Assembly: GCA_018292915.2 (NCBI GenBank)
Contig: JACVVK020000058.1
Location: forward strand, 1,234,501 to 1,298,500
DNA from: Batillaria attramentaria
Lineage: Eukaryota; Mollusca; Gastropoda; Batillariidae
Direction: 5' to 3'
Length of the DNA stretch: 64,000 nucleotides
Below, piece by piece: positions 43,901 to 55,925 of the stretch. Under the pieces are notes generated by a model, which saw only the letters and a list, made by a program, of their open reading frames with translations, searched no databases and had not been told where the DNA came from. The position numbers and the translations under genes were made by a program. Each line of letters starts with the position of its first letter. Position 1 is the first letter of the stretch.

Positions 43901-46900
43901 CTTTGGTATAGTACGTGGCAGTGATGGCAGCCTTCGCCGGAAGAATATCAAGAGCCACGACGCCTTGGGTGCTGAAAAAAATAGAGAAAAGACGCTTCCG
44001 GCTCTGAAATCCTGGCCTCAGGACAACTGGTCGGTCTCCATCTGGGCCTACCCACGCCCGGTTGCAGCGTTTGTTGGGGATGCCGTAAAACGTGAGCCAA
44101 GATTCATCACCGGTCACTATGTCACACAGGCGTTTTGGTCCATTTGGCTCAAAATCTTGAAGCAGTTGGCATGAGCAATCAACCCGCCGTTTCTTTTGTT
44201 CGTCAGTTAAGAGATGGGGTACCCATCTTGCAGCCAAGTTTCTCATTTGAAGATCTTCATGCAGAATGCTGTGTATGGTGCCGATAGAGAGGTCACATGC
44301 TTCACTCAACTCGCGTATGGTCGAATGTGGGTCTTCGTCAATCAGGCTTTTCACAAGGGTAATGTTTCTTTCGTTCCGAGCTGAGAGTGGACGGCCCGGA
44401 CTGGTACCTGAGCTTGAAAGCCCTTGTTCAGTTAGAAAAGCTTCGACCCATATGTAAACTGTGCTCTTACCGACACACTTGGCTCCAAAAACAGCTTGCA
44501 AATCTTGAAGGATTTTCTTGCCATTGTCTCCGAGTTTTAGCCTCACGAATGTGTAGAAGCGAAAATCCTCATTCTCGGCGTCCATGGTTTTCTGGCTCAG
44601 CAATTTGGATGACGATTTTAATGAGGTCATACTCTAAAATGCATCATGATGTCATCATTCTTTTCTGCATGTTAATAGGGCTTGAGCCAGATTTTCTTTT
44701 GGTATAAAAGAATTTTCTGTGCGACGTTTACTTATAAAATGGCAGGCCCATTCCCATTAATATTTGAACAGCCCTCGTATAACAATAATAATAACAACAG
44801 AGTATAGTGTTCTCTAATATCTTGAACTGATTCTACGCACTGCAGGCTGAACCTAACACGCACGCTCACGTGAATCACGCGCATTCTCTTACACATTACG
44901 TGGTGCGAAGGGACAGCTCAGCAATTCACGATTTGGGTTTAGTATTGTATTTACTGTATTTTCAAATTTGTGGGCTGAACATTTCCAAAGCAGAAAAGGG
45001 GGGGGGGGGGGGGGGGAGGGGTGAGAGAACCTCCGATGATCGGCCCGAATTAACGGTGTCACATAGGAGAAGGAAAAATGCTTTGTCCCGATTGTTACTC
45101 GAACCTGACCTTTCGCATTGGTGACGAAGTCTCTTAACCACTAGACCACCGACCGCCCCGGAACAGTATCTCTCTGTCGTACGAGGGTTTCATACCGGAG
45201 AAAGTCCGGACTAACAGTGTTCAAAGAAAGTCCAGCAAACAAGCGAGAGGCTCTGATTTTAATTTTATCTGTTGGTCTGTGAATCCGTGTGCGTTTCTGT
45301 GGACGAAGGACACAGATACACAGGCCCTCAAAATGCGTATATATTCCCTGTTAGACTCAGGCATCATGGTCACCCGCTAAAAATGCTTCAGTCTAGAAAC
45401 AAAAATTATCATGCACAGGCACGCACCTGACAGGAGATTAAAAAAAAATGAATGTCTCCTTTCCGCTCAGGCCTCACTGAAGTAATGCAGGTCTGCTTTC
45501 TATTTAGGCCAGAGAGGCAGTTCGCACAAATCCGCTTGCCTCAAATGTGTCCCAACTCTGCGGAGTTCCAGCTTCACTGGCAGCTTGGCTCTTTTTTTAT
45601 CCCCTGGCATGCACCTTAACCTACATACCACGAAAATCACGCTTTTTCACGACAACAAAAATCACTACAGACTAGCACACTTGCCAAACAGGGTACCCAA
45701 AATAAACACGGCCAATTTGTGTCCTTACGGCTTTGCTTCCGCCTGTCCATGAGTCTGTAGACATTTCAGACAAACTGAGAAACGATGGGACTTTAGAAAT
45801 ATCCTTGTACACGAGGTACTGTTCAAGAGTTCTGTAAATCGCTGCTCACCTTTTTTTCTCCTGGAGATGGCAACGAGAGTGACGATAACGATGACAATGA
45901 GGAGAGCCACAGCGCCACCTACACCACCAGCTATCGCCGCCAGAGGAACTGCCTCACTGGCTTCTGGTTCTGACAAAAGAAGCATATGTGGTGGAAAAGG
46001 ACGTCACATCCCCAAACACCCACCCACCCTGACAAAAGAAGATAATAATTATATTTTAAATACATGTTTTGTGGTTTTTACATAATAACATACATAGATT
46101 CACATAAACTCACACACAAAGTAAAACAAAACCATAACAAGTATAATAAGATAAAGGCACATAACTAATGAAAGCAGTTAACACACAAGCAAGACTAAAA
46201 TAGGAAAGGCCAAGGCAAAACAGTACAACTAAGTAAATAATATAATTTCTTCTTCTTCTTTTTCGGGGAGGGGGGAGGGGGCTTGGAAACATATTCTGCT
46301 TTGTGAATTAGCCACAAGTGTGGAAAGATTGCCGATGGCAATACGCTGGCACTAGCTAATATCTGTGATAACAAAGCCGACTGAAAATAAAAGATCGCAA
46401 CCAGAGAAGAACATTTCAGGAGAATCTCACATTTTAAATTTGGGAATGGTGAATTTTCGTTATTCCCATGTATCTGTTGGGATCTCAATGATCTCTATGA
46501 AATATTTCACTTCGAGCTATTAAGTGTTTTTAGGGAAGTCGTGCAAACAATTTCAGACATTTCATTTATCATAGTACAACCGAGTACTTAAACACTGGTG
46601 GGAATTTGTTTCTGGAAAAAAAAATTAAAACAAATTTTAAAATGATAGGACGACATTATAGGTTTGTAAACATGCTGCCTCCACAATGTGTCCTTCTATT
46701 CTTGCAATAGTAGGAACGTAGAAAGTTTAAATTCTACAACTTAACAAAAATATACCTCCTTTAACTATTCCATCAAGCTTGATGAAAACATCAACGGAAC
46801 CAAACGAGTTTTCAAGTTTCATACGATACAATCCGTTCTCTGCTTGGTCTTCATCATTGATGTTGATTGTGCATATGAAGATGTAGAGTTTGTCTTCACT

Positions 46901-49324
46901 AGCTTGACAATCAACCTGCAGGGCGGTTGAAAGTTCACCAGTGTCCTTGGAGACTTCAACGTCAGGGAAGTCGGTGCCAAGAAAGACCACCCTTTGCATG
47001 CTGGGCGAAGGGAAGGCAACAAGCGATATCTGCACAGTTTCTTGGCTGCTAATGACAAGTGGGTTTGACTGGGATCCTTGGCCCTGGACCGTGTCATCCA
47101 GTCTTGGAGCGCCTTGAAAAAAAATAATACAACTTGTTCTATACCTCTCTCTCTCTCTCTCTCTCTCTCTGTGAACACACACACACACTGTCTGTAGTCA
47201 AGTACGGAATACTCGGTTGTATTCTTTCGTTTTCTGGGTTTGTTTTAACTCGGGAACCAAGCCAATGATCAAAGGTACGGCCTCGACTTTTAGCCACGTG
47301 ACTGGGGTTAGGTTTGTATCTGATTGATATGAGGTCTTAGATCACCAGTCATTCCAAAGGCTGCAGATTGTACAGGAAAACTGAGAAGTTAAATCTTATG
47401 AATGCGCAATCAATGCATAGTAAAGAAAGAAACGCTTCGTTGATCTCTTCCGCTGTCCCTTGTGTCCAGCATCAGGCGCGCGGTCGCAAACCCAACCCCC
47501 AAAAAGTACGCGTGGCGACCAATAGTCTTTACTCATTGCACAACTCGGCCTTTTCACGCCACTCAGAAAACCACTTTTCCGGCTTCACACTGGCTCTGCT
47601 GCAATTCTAACATTGAGATCAACATCCACACTGGTGAGAACACGGCCTGAAACATTTCAACACCTGCTCCGTGCAATTTGGGGCGTGAATGAAAAAAAAA
47701 ATCTTTTTCAGGCTGCATTTATTGTATTATCCGCTGGCAGACCATACACAAACTTACACCGATTACAGCCACAAACATTGAATGAAACGAAACGCAATAC
47801 ATTGGTGCTTCTAACACTATTTACTTGCTGGCACGTATATACTTACAATTCACACGAAGTTCGACTCTCTTCTTATCTGTCCCGTTGTCGTTGCTTGCTT
47901 CACATCTGTAGATGGCGGCATCCTGACAGCGAGCGGACGTGGTCAGCGAGTACTGTTGGACATTCTCATCCTGACCACTTCTGTGTGTAGTGTACCTCTC
48001 CAACGGCTGTCCAGTGTCCACTCTCACCACAAGGATGGACGGTTTGGGCCGCCCGCTGGCCTCGCATCTTACTGTGACGGCATCACTTTCATTGACAGTT
48101 AATTCGTCAAGAACACCGTTCAGTGTGAGAGAAGTGACTGTTGGCGATTTCGCGCCTGTAACAACGCAAGGAAGCGTTTCAGACAAAATCAGACGGACTA
48201 CATACACAAAATGCTTATCATCATATTCTCTGTTTTTTCTACCATGTTTCCTTAATAGTTTTCTCATTTCAAAATCATGTCTACTGAGCATATTCCGTGA
48301 AGCTCTCTAACCGAGCGTAACCCATCAAATCATATATGCTTATGCTACTTAAACTCTCACATGTCTGCAAGATTGACGATGTTTTTGTGTTTAAACCGCT
48401 AAATGCATGCATTCGTCCATAGAATGGACCCCTTTACATCCATCCTTTACATCCATCCTTTACATCCACCCTTCAAATCAACACACAATGGGGTGGGAGT
48501 GTTTGAGGGTTTCACGTGCTTTTCAATCACATGCGGGTGACAGATTATCAAAGACGGGGCAAACGGCAGCACAAATATTTGGCCTGCAGCACTGAACGTC
48601 CAACGATCTACCGCTCGACTGTCCCGGTTCCATTCATAGACAATGGTAAAAATACCTTAACCAGTTGTCAACTAATGTGATCATCAAAGTTTGGATCACG
48701 CAAACCTGAAAATTAGCACACAGATAGCCGGATACTCACGGAGCACCGTCAACGTCACTTCCGACCTATGAGTGTATGATTGAGGTCTCGGGGTCCAGTC
48801 TGCGGTGCATACGCAAGTGACGCCATCGTCTTCAGCAGTGAAAGGGTCAAAGTTGACAACGCTAGTCACAGATGACTGACCAACCGTTGGTGCCTCAGTA
48901 GTGTCGGTGCCGTCAGCATGGTCTCCACAGTAAAACGTTACTGATGCTACCGGAGGATTTCCACCAGTGACGGTACAAGTCAGCCTCAGGTCGGCACCTT
49001 CCGGTACTGCAGTGTAGCCCGAGATGACAGGAGGCAAGTTGGGGGGATCTTTCAATACAGAACAAGAAGACTCAGACAAGAATATTCAGTGTTTCCAATG
49101 GCATTTGCCTTTTAGGCATGACAGCAAGATGAATCTCGATGGGCAGGCTAAACACACTGATTAAAATGCTAGTTTGACAGAGCCTTAAGCTTGAGTTTGT
49201 AAATAAGCATTTTTCTCATCGCGAAGACGGAACATACAGACAATTAATGCGAGAGAGAGTAAATTGATGAATCAATTGCTATGAATCAACAGAAATTGCT
49301 TCTTTTTTTAAGAAAATGAAACAC

Positions 49325-49368
<44 letters not shown>

Positions 49369-49503
49369 GCATGTCCTAGGTTTATACTGCCACGTAGACC
49401 AGTTTGCATTAGTTGTCCAAAGTAACTTTTTTTTTTCACGTAGCCTAATGCAGACACTCTTAGCCGCGAATTAATCTTTCTGGCTTGCGCGGCGTCAAGC
49501 CTC

Positions 49504-49589
<86 letters not shown>

Positions 49590-50213
49590 TATGTAAAAAC
49601 ATTGACTGCTCACATGCAACTCGGAGTGTGTAATACACTGTCCTTTTAATCCACGCATGTTGTCCCCACGTCAACTGACAGGTATACACACTCTCATCGT
49701 ATTCATACCGGACATTCCTTACAAGCAGCTCTCCTGTGCTTGAATGTCCTGGCCACCTAACTGTTGCGACAGGGTTTCCAGGTCTTGTTTCAGATGGGAC
49801 ACATGAACATCGTAGGTCACTTCCTTCAATCGTGTAATATGGGCAGCCTGGTAATTGTGGAGGACCTGGGTGTTCTGTAAATGTGCGTTAAGATAGTTCC
49901 TTTCAGCAAGTAAATCGTCGAAGTTTCAAGTTTTAAGTTTCTTAGTATTCAAAATTTCAAAGACTGGTTGTGTGTTGTAAATGTTTACGAATGAGATAAA
50001 TAACACTTGTCGGTTCCGTAGCTGGTACTCACCAAATTGAATGTTACCAACATAATAATGCACTTGAGTTCCCGGAGAGACCAACAAACTGTAGTCGTAG
50101 CGTCCGTCAACAATCGGAAGAGGCTTTGCGAAAGAACACGGTCCCCGAAAGTAAAGACGGCCAGAATTGTCACGGAAAGGAGTGGTGGCCATAGGTAGTG
50201 TGTCATTCGTTGT

Positions 50214-50278
<65 letters not shown>

Positions 50279-52179
50279 ATGAATATCGAGACATTCAATG
50301 ATATAATTTCTTTTGTCCCTCTAGATTTCTCTAGATTTCTATATTTCGTAAACGTGTAAACTATTTTCGTGGCATTAAATCACTATACGAGTAATCCTTT
50401 ACGATAGGGCGGATTCAGACAATCGGCAATGGTCACTTTTGTTTTGCAGAGTAAGTCACCAGCACTAAGAAAGTACTTCAAAAGTGATTCACACTATTGT
50501 CGTCCGTGAAGCGTTGTACAAACTCGAGATTCAAATATGCTGAACAGCTAAGAAGCTTTATATATTTCACTCGTTACAAACCGTACCTCCTTTCAAACTA
50601 CAGAATGAAGTGCTAAGTGTGTTCTGCTGGGACCATGTATAACTAAATCCCAAAAGGCCAGCACGCAATGTTTAGAGACTTCTTTAAGTTCAGCCGACGC
50701 ACTTTAAACCGAGGAACGCTGAAACAAAACAACTTGGCATAACTGGCAGCAGTTATCAACAGCACAGTGCCATTGAAAATCGAAATGATTCGGTTGTTGT
50801 TTTGACAAGCACGATTGATGTAAATTTTACCTGTCCATTGTGTGATTGATACCAAGTGCAGCCGTAGGCCCCGGTCGAGCTGTAAATCTTGGGGATGCGG
50901 CAATATCCGTTTACAGTCCATGTAGTTGCGTTTATCCGTACGGAACACGAGCTTTGATCAGGTGTGCCAGGGTCTGAATAATTAAAATAACGACTTTGAT
51001 AATTATATGTGTCGCGTTAGCCCATTAATCGCAGCAGCCTAAGCCTTCTTTATATCCCTGCTCTAGTCATGAAGTTTGTTGTTGTTGTTGATTTTTTTTG
51101 TTGTTGTTGGTTTTTTTTTTGTGTGTGTGGGGGTGGGGGGGGGGTAAACAGCTTTCATTAATAATTATTACATCTGATGGTAAGAAGGGTCGGGGTTTTT
51201 ATTCTCACGAATTCACGTGCACATTTCAATATCGTTTCAAAGCCCTGCTTCTTGTCAATGTATACACATGGAGGAAAATGCTTTCGGGAACGACTTCCAA
51301 TGCTCGGGTCGTGAGTTCGAATCCCGGCTGGGTCCAAATATTTGTGCTGGCTTTTCCATCGTTGACCCGTCTTTGATATCACCCTTACGTGGTGCAAAAG
51401 GACGTTAAACTCCCAAACACCCACACACCCACCCGCTTTCGGAAGCTCTCACGATCACGATCACGATCACGATCAGTCATTTTTCAAGATCAAAATTTGA
51501 CGGCATGCATAAACCATTGACCACTCACATGCAACTCGGAGTGTGTATGCCACTGTCCTTTTCATCCACGCATGTGGTCCCCACGTCAACTTACAGGTAT
51601 ACACACTCTCATCGTCTTCACGCCGGACGTTCCTTACAACTAGCTCTGCTGTGTTGGGAAGTCCTGACCATCTCGCTGTCGCGACAGGGTTTCCAGGTCT
51701 TGCTGCAGATGGGACGCATGTACATCGTAGGTCACTTCCTTCAATCGTGTAAGGTGGGCAGTCTCGTAATTGTGGAGGACCTGGGTATTCTGCAAATGTG
51801 TGGGGAGTATGCGTTAAAATACTTCCTTTCAGCAAGTAAATCGTCGAAGTTTCAAGTTTACGTTTCTTAGGTTTCAACATTTCAAAGACTGGTTCTGTGC
51901 TGCACCATTTTAAGAACAAAGATAAAGAACAACTGTCGGTTCCTGTATTATTTTAAGAACAAATATAAACAACAACTGTTAGTTCCGTAGCTGGCACTTA
52001 CCAATCTCAACGTTACCAACTTGATGCTCTTGAGTTCCCGGAGAGACCCGCAAACTGTACACGTAGCTTCCTTCCACAGTCGGAAGAGGCTTTCCAAAAG
52101 AACACGCACCCCGATCGTACAGATGGCGAGAATTGTCAGAGAAATAAGTGGTGGCCATTGGTAGTGTATCATTCGTTGT

Positions 52180-52244
<65 letters not shown>

Positions 52245-53506
52245 TTTCGAGACATTCAACAATATAATTTCTTTTGTCTGACCCGATTTCTATGGATTCT
52301 AAAGACGTTCTCTAGATGTCATATTTTTTGTCAACGTGTAAACTATATTCGTAGCATTAATTCACTTTACGGGTTTGTTTGTTTTTTTTGTTTTTGTTTT
52401 TTGAATAGGGTGGATTCATGCAATCGGCAATGGACACTTTTGACACAATGTGCAATCAATGTTTTGCAGAGTCAGTCACAAGCAGTCGGAAAGTACATGA
52501 CAAGTGATTCATGGTATTGTCTTCCGTGAAGCGCTGTGCACACCTAGGTGAGTAAACTCGACAGTCACATAATTATGCTGGATGGCTATTAGGTTTTATA
52601 TATTTCACTTGTTACAAACCGTACCTCATTTCAAACTACAGAATGAAGTGCTAAGTGTATTCTGCAGGGACTATGTATAATTGAAAACCAAAAGGCCAGC
52701 ACGCAATATTTAGAGACTTCTTTGAGTTTAGCCGACGCACCCTAAACCGAGGAACGCTGAAACAAAACAACTTGGCATAACTGGCAGAAGTTATCAACAG
52801 CACAGTGACATTGAAAATCGATTGTTATTTTAACCAACACGATTCGTGTAAATTTTACCCGTCCATTGTGCGATTGGTACCAAGTGCAGCTGTAGGCCCT
52901 GGTCGATAGGTAGATCTTAGGGATGCGGCAATATCCGTTCACAGTCCAGGTAGCTGCGTTTGCCCGTACAGAACACGAGCGTGGATCAGGTATGCCAGGG
53001 TCTGAATAATTATCATAATGACATTGATATGTGTATCGTGTTAGCCGTCTATTGGCAGCAGCCTGAGCTGTCATTGTATCCTAGAACTCTAGTGATAAGC
53101 CAAACTGTTGAGATCGAGGCAAAGGTGTGTTGTTGTTGGGATGCTTCAACAGATTTCTTTCATCATTATTTCCTCTGACCGTTAAAGTGGGCAGATTTTT
53201 TCACCAATTCACGCGCACATTTCAATATCGTTTCAAAGTCTTGCTTTTTGCCATTGTACACATATGGATGATGAACATGCTTTCCGGAGCTCTCATACTA
53301 AAGATCAGTCGCCTTTCAAGATCAAAATTTGAACAAATTGTTGACGGTTTTTCGAAAAACGCACATAGATTCGACCGCTGTCTGCTTCATTTACTGTCAA
53401 GCTGTCTTTTCAGAGACTGAGTTGATGTTGTCAAAGCCATGGAGTCATCCGGTTGAGTATTTTCGGAGAAACAGGCCCGGACACAAATCACACAAACAGC
53501 CGCATC

Positions 53507-53573
<67 letters not shown>

Positions 53574-54352
53574 GGCACTCATTGTGCCGGGGAAGAGCGT
53601 TCACCGTGCCCGCCAGTAACAATATAGTTATTGTCAGAATTACACTTGCATCATGTTTGTGCGGAGAATGCGCGCGACGTGCGTTTACGCCATAAAACGT
53701 GCCTTTGAACGTGGAATTTTTAGTCCGTCCTATGATGTTGCCATTACTATGGAAACAACATAAAAATGAACGAAAGACAAGAAGGAAACATAGATGAAAT
53801 TTTTGTCATTTGAAATGTACTCACAGATAATGCGTAGGTAACATGTTTCGGTAGGCTGGTACTGGACATTCCATTGATAACAAGAAAAAGGTTTGTTTTC
53901 CTGTTCTAGGATATTCCCTGTGAAAGTCAGCTTGCTTGTCCAATAATACGGCCGTTCCAGTTGTACGTCGTGTCCAGTGTATACTGTGCAAGGATGTACG
54001 TTATTGCAGAATCCTATAAATGAAGATGATGTGTTCCAGCAGACAGTATCATACTGTCCTATGTTGTAACACACCAAGGTAAACGGCCGTCCGACGTCTT
54101 CTCGAAGAAATATGTTGTTGTTGTTGTCACAGCCAGCTATTGTGTAAGCTGTAAAACATGAAATAAAAGGAAATTCAGTTGAGAGAAGTGTATCTAAACG
54201 CAATACAATGATTGATGAGAATCATAACCTTGATCAAGCATTGTCCCGGAAAATGAAACGTATAATTATGATTATTTTGCAGGCACTGTTAAGGTTGGTG
54301 AATGTCGCAATACGCAAGGAACACATGGTAAAAGAAGCACAAGAACCACACA

Positions 54353-54435
<83 letters not shown>

Positions 54436-54928
54436 CAAACACACCTTTCACCCTCATGTTTTCAGAAACAACGCGAAACCAGCGTGGAGCAATTATTTTG
54501 CGAGCAGTCATTTAGACGAGACTGTGACACGGACACTTCAAGGAAACTTCCTTGTTCAGCCCTTGCTCAATAAGTGGGAAAGGGGATTAGTGCGATCAGC
54601 TGCGTCATCTATGTATGTGTTTCTGTGTGTCTGTAGAGAGCCAAAATATCTAAACAACGATGGAACCAATGAAGACCATTTTTATTGAAGGTATTCATTA
54701 TAGTACTCCAAAGAAGCCTGTATTGGGGAAAAGGTTATAGGGCATTGTGTTGAAATGCCACGCAAAACCACCGTATAAAGTGACATTGTGTAGGTGAACA
54801 AGCCTTCTGCTGTCGTCAGCAGATACAGTTCAGCTTGGAGAACGTTAGACTGAAGATCTGAATGTCCCCGATATGATCCATACGCGCTGGAAAAGGACGT
54901 TAAACTCCCAAACACCCACCCACCCACC

Positions 54929-54981
<53 letters not shown>

Positions 54982-55175
54982 CGATCACGGCTTTTGATGC
55001 AATTTTCTCCGTAGTTTTAGTTCAGGCTATTTCATTTCCCATGCTCGAGATCCCCCCCCCCCTTTTTTTTTTTTTTTTTTGGGGGGGGGGGGGATAATAT
55101 TCAGAACTTGCTTCCTTTGATGGGCAAGCAGGACAGGGGCGTAGCCCTTTTTGCTAGTTGCTTTTGTCCTTTATA

Positions 55176-55251
<76 letters not shown>

Positions 55252-55314
55252 TCATTGCAACCTACCTTCACAGCAGTGCAGGACAAGAGATAGTACAACG
55301 ACAGTCAGATGCAT
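40877..55314 (-). CDS. R6: largest Ig receptor, duplicated D2-D3 cassette, long tail
   Basis: Sixteen exons (55266-55314, 53825-54148, 52859-53001, 52002-52179, 51529-51789, 50831-50973, 50033-50213, 49614-49874, 48740-49048, 47847-48155, 46756-47112, 45850-45969, 43240-43293, 42060-42578, 41323-41417, 40877-40999) form an intact 1141-residue frame. Order: signal peptide, D1, D2-D3 twice in tandem, D4, D5, D6, a membrane helix ending RRKKG, then a tail over four exons. The tail has YQAI, YTTV, YAVV, YAQV, YENV, YNTL and YSHI. Introns hold a mariner (43455-44779), SINEs and long (CA)n tracts. Predicted type I receptor, the most complex of the cluster. An alternative first exon may lie at 56170-56227. 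Confidence 0.87.
41323..41417 (-). CDS. R6 exon 15
   Basis: Acceptor TTCACAG, donor GTCAGT (unusual +3 base), phase 1-0. Contains RYNYENVGAFSPEH. Confidence 0.72.
42060..42578 (-). CDS. R6 exon 14: main cytoplasmic exon
   Basis: Acceptor CTTGCAG, donor GTAGGT, 519 nt. Contains PSYQAIS, ADYTTVA, PDVYAVVDK, GDVYAQVNK and a Lys/Arg-rich end. Confidence 0.87.
42974..43147 (+). mobile_element. SINE family A
   Basis: Bounded by the 11-bp target duplication CACAAAATCCA. Head GCTGAATGGTAGAGCATTGG and GTTCGAATCCCGGC. In an R6 intron. Confidence 0.9.
43240..43293 (-). CDS. R6 exon 13: small juxtamembrane exon
   Basis: Acceptor TTGTCAG, donor GTAAGC, 54 nt, phase 1-1. Encodes PETSSQSHGISNTPNEE; counterpart of the R4 micro-exon. 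Confidence 0.65.
43455..44779 (-). mobile_element. Mariner-type transposon, nearly complete
   Basis: 31-bp terminal inverted repeats starting TACGAGGGCTGTTCAAATAT at 43455-43485 and 44749-44779 with one mismatch, and TA at both ends. It encodes a transposase broken by one frameshift. It sits in the R6 intron before the juxtamembrane exon and is read in the same direction as R6. Confidence 0.92.
43529..44630 (-). pseudogene. Mariner transposase, one frameshift
   Basis: Starts near 44630 (an internal Met at 44583). N-terminal helix-turn-helix region, then the first catalytic Asp in VTGDESW, the second in LHDNAAPH and the third in YSPDLAPCDFW. A one-base shift near 43811, just after the second motif, moves the last third into another frame that is open to the end. 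About 365 residues in all, a normal mariner length. Otherwise free of stops, so the copy looks young. Confidence 0.88.
44780..45162 (-). mobile_element. SINE family B
   Basis: Same body and reversed tRNA-like head as the copy at 35178-35577, directly abutting the right end of the mariner. Confidence 0.75.
45850..45969 (-). CDS. R6 exon 12: transmembrane segment
   Basis: Acceptor TTTGTCAG, donor GTGAGC. Helix LAAIAGGVGGAVALLIVIVI then VTLVAISRRKKG. A SINE remnant has duplicated the acceptor just upstream. Confidence 0.86.
45983..46028 (+). mobile_element. 5'-truncated SINE family A at a splice acceptor
   Basis: Only the 3' end (ATGTGGTGGAAAAGGACGTC, then CACCC repeats) is left, flanked by CTGACAAAAGAAG at 45970-45982 and 46029-46041. 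The duplicated 13 bases contain the acceptor of the R6 membrane exon. Confidence 0.85.
46030..46755. other. R6 intron, A/T-rich, no feature seen
   Basis: Between the D6 and membrane exons; no repeat or coding signal that I recognise beyond short A and T runs. Confidence 0.5.
46756..47112 (-). CDS. R6 exon 11: D6 Ig-like domain
   Basis: Acceptor TTCAAG, donor GTATAT, 357 nt. Contains APRLDDTVQGQG, NPLVISSQETVQ, RVVFLGTDF and LYRMKLENSFGSVDVFIKL. Confidence 0.85.
47847..48155 (-). CDS. R6 exon 10: D5 Ig domain
   Basis: Acceptor GTTACAG, donor GTAAGT. Contains CEASGRPKPSILVVRVDTGQ and AAIYRCEASN, more diverged in DNA from R1 and R5 than those are from each other. Confidence 0.88.
48488..48632 (-). 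mobile_element. SINE family A, old copy
   Basis: Reverse orientation with many changes; body GCAGCACAAATATTTGGCC still clear. In an R6 intron. Confidence 0.75.
48740..49048 (-). CDS. R6 exon 9: D4 Ig domain
   Basis: Acceptor TGAAAG, donor GTGAGT. Contains PPVISGYTAVPEGADL, LTCTVTGGNPPV and CVCTADW. Confidence 0.86.
49614..49874 (-). CDS. R6 exon 8: D3 Ig domain, copy 2
   Basis: Acceptor TTTACAG, donor GTGAGC, 261 nt. Contains YTIEGSDLRCSCVPSETRPG and SVYTCQLTWG. A (GT)n tract starts about 40 bases past the donor. Confidence 0.88.
50033..50213 (-). CDS. R6 exon 7: D2b, copy 2
   Basis: Again (GT)n runs straight into acceptor GCAG; donor GTGAGT. Contains TTNDTLPMATTPFRD and GPCSFAKPLP. Confidence 0.84.
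50831..50973 (-). CDS. R6 exon 6: D2a, copy 2
   Basis: Acceptor ATTCAG, donor GTAAAA. Contains SSCSVRINATTWTVNGYCRI and YGCTWYQSHNG; near copy of exon 3, including flanking intron. Confidence 0.86.
51288..51434 (+). mobile_element. SINE family A, 5'-truncated, in one duplicate only
   Basis: Flanked by GCTTTCGG at 51280-51287 and 51435-51442. The matching place in the other duplicate (near 53280) has no insert. Confidence 0.9.
51529..51789 (-). CDS. R6 exon 5: D3 Ig domain, copy 1
   Basis: Acceptor TTTGCAG, donor GTGAGT, 261 nt. Contains YTIEGSDLRCTCVPSAARPG, ATARWSG and SVYTCKLTWG, a clean C...W...YxC Ig pattern. Confidence 0.88.
52002..52179 (-). CDS. R6 exon 4: D2b, copy 1
   Basis: The acceptor CAG directly follows an uninterrupted (GT)n; donor GTAAGT. 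Contains TTNDTLPMATTYFSD, GACSFGKPLP and SLRVSPGT. Confidence 0.84.
52859..53001 (-). CDS. R6 exon 3: D2a, copy 1
   Basis: Acceptor ATTCAG, donor GTAAAA. Contains SCSVRANAATWTVNGYCRIP and YSCTWYQSHNG. Confidence 0.86.
53825..54148 (-). CDS. R6 exon 2: D1 Ig-like domain
   Basis: Acceptor TTTACAG, donor GTGAGT, 324 nt. Contains YTIAGCDNNN, FTLVCYNIGQYDTVCW and PFSCYQWN; the most diverged D1 of the array. Confidence 0.83.
54361..54433. repeat. (CA)n microsatellite
   Basis: In R6 intron 1. Others there lie at 54939-54980 and 55180-55249. Confidence 0.95.
54880..54938 (+). mobile_element. SINE family A 3' fragment
   Basis: GCTGGAAAAGGACGTTAAAC followed by a CACC repeat tail; the head is missing. 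Confidence 0.6.
55266..55314 (-). CDS. R6 exon 1: signal peptide
   Basis: Reads MHLTVVVLSLVLHCCE, donor GTAGGT, phase 1. Confidence 0.87.
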
Positions 55315-55800
55315 TTTTTTGTCAAGAGCTTGAATGTCAATGTTCATCCAATATGATCAAGGAGTGCAGCGTTGTCGGCGATTTATGACCGCTCCTGGAC
55401 ATATCTCACCAACACTCAACACGCAGCATCAGCCACCAGAGTCCTCCGTAGGCTGACGAAGGCCATGGGATATTATGGTCGAAATATTCCTTGTGTACAT
55501 TATCAAATTCCGAGTCCTTACCCTCTCTTCATAAAAGAAGAAGTTGAAGGTTTGCGTAGGTGAAATCGTTTAGAAGCCCACAACACATTCCATTGCCAGT
55601 GAAATGAGTGTACACCTACTGAGCCTCTCGATTTAGTATCAACAGCCCTACTCAAGTGTCGCTGTGCACGATGTGAACTTCCAACTTCCTGGTCGCTTTT
55701 GTGCTACAAGTCCCATTGAGGACATATGTCATGTTGTGTATCCGGACACAGTCACAAGTAGGCCAGTACAAATTGTGAAGAAACCAGGAAGATGCATGCG

Positions 55801-55872
<72 letters not shown>

Positions 55873-55925
55873 GCGGAGCGACAGTGGGTCACAACAACAA
55901 TGATACATTATATTTCAATGAGATA

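Larger units (their letters stand above)
49540..53340. repeat. ~2-kb segmental duplication inside R6
   Basis: Exons 6-8 with introns (to about 51500) repeat exons 3-5 (51500-53340). Intron sequence such as AAAGGCCAGCACGCAAT and GCTGAAACAAAACAACTTGG is shared. Spacing between equal exons is 1.9-2.0 kb. Confidence 0.9.
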
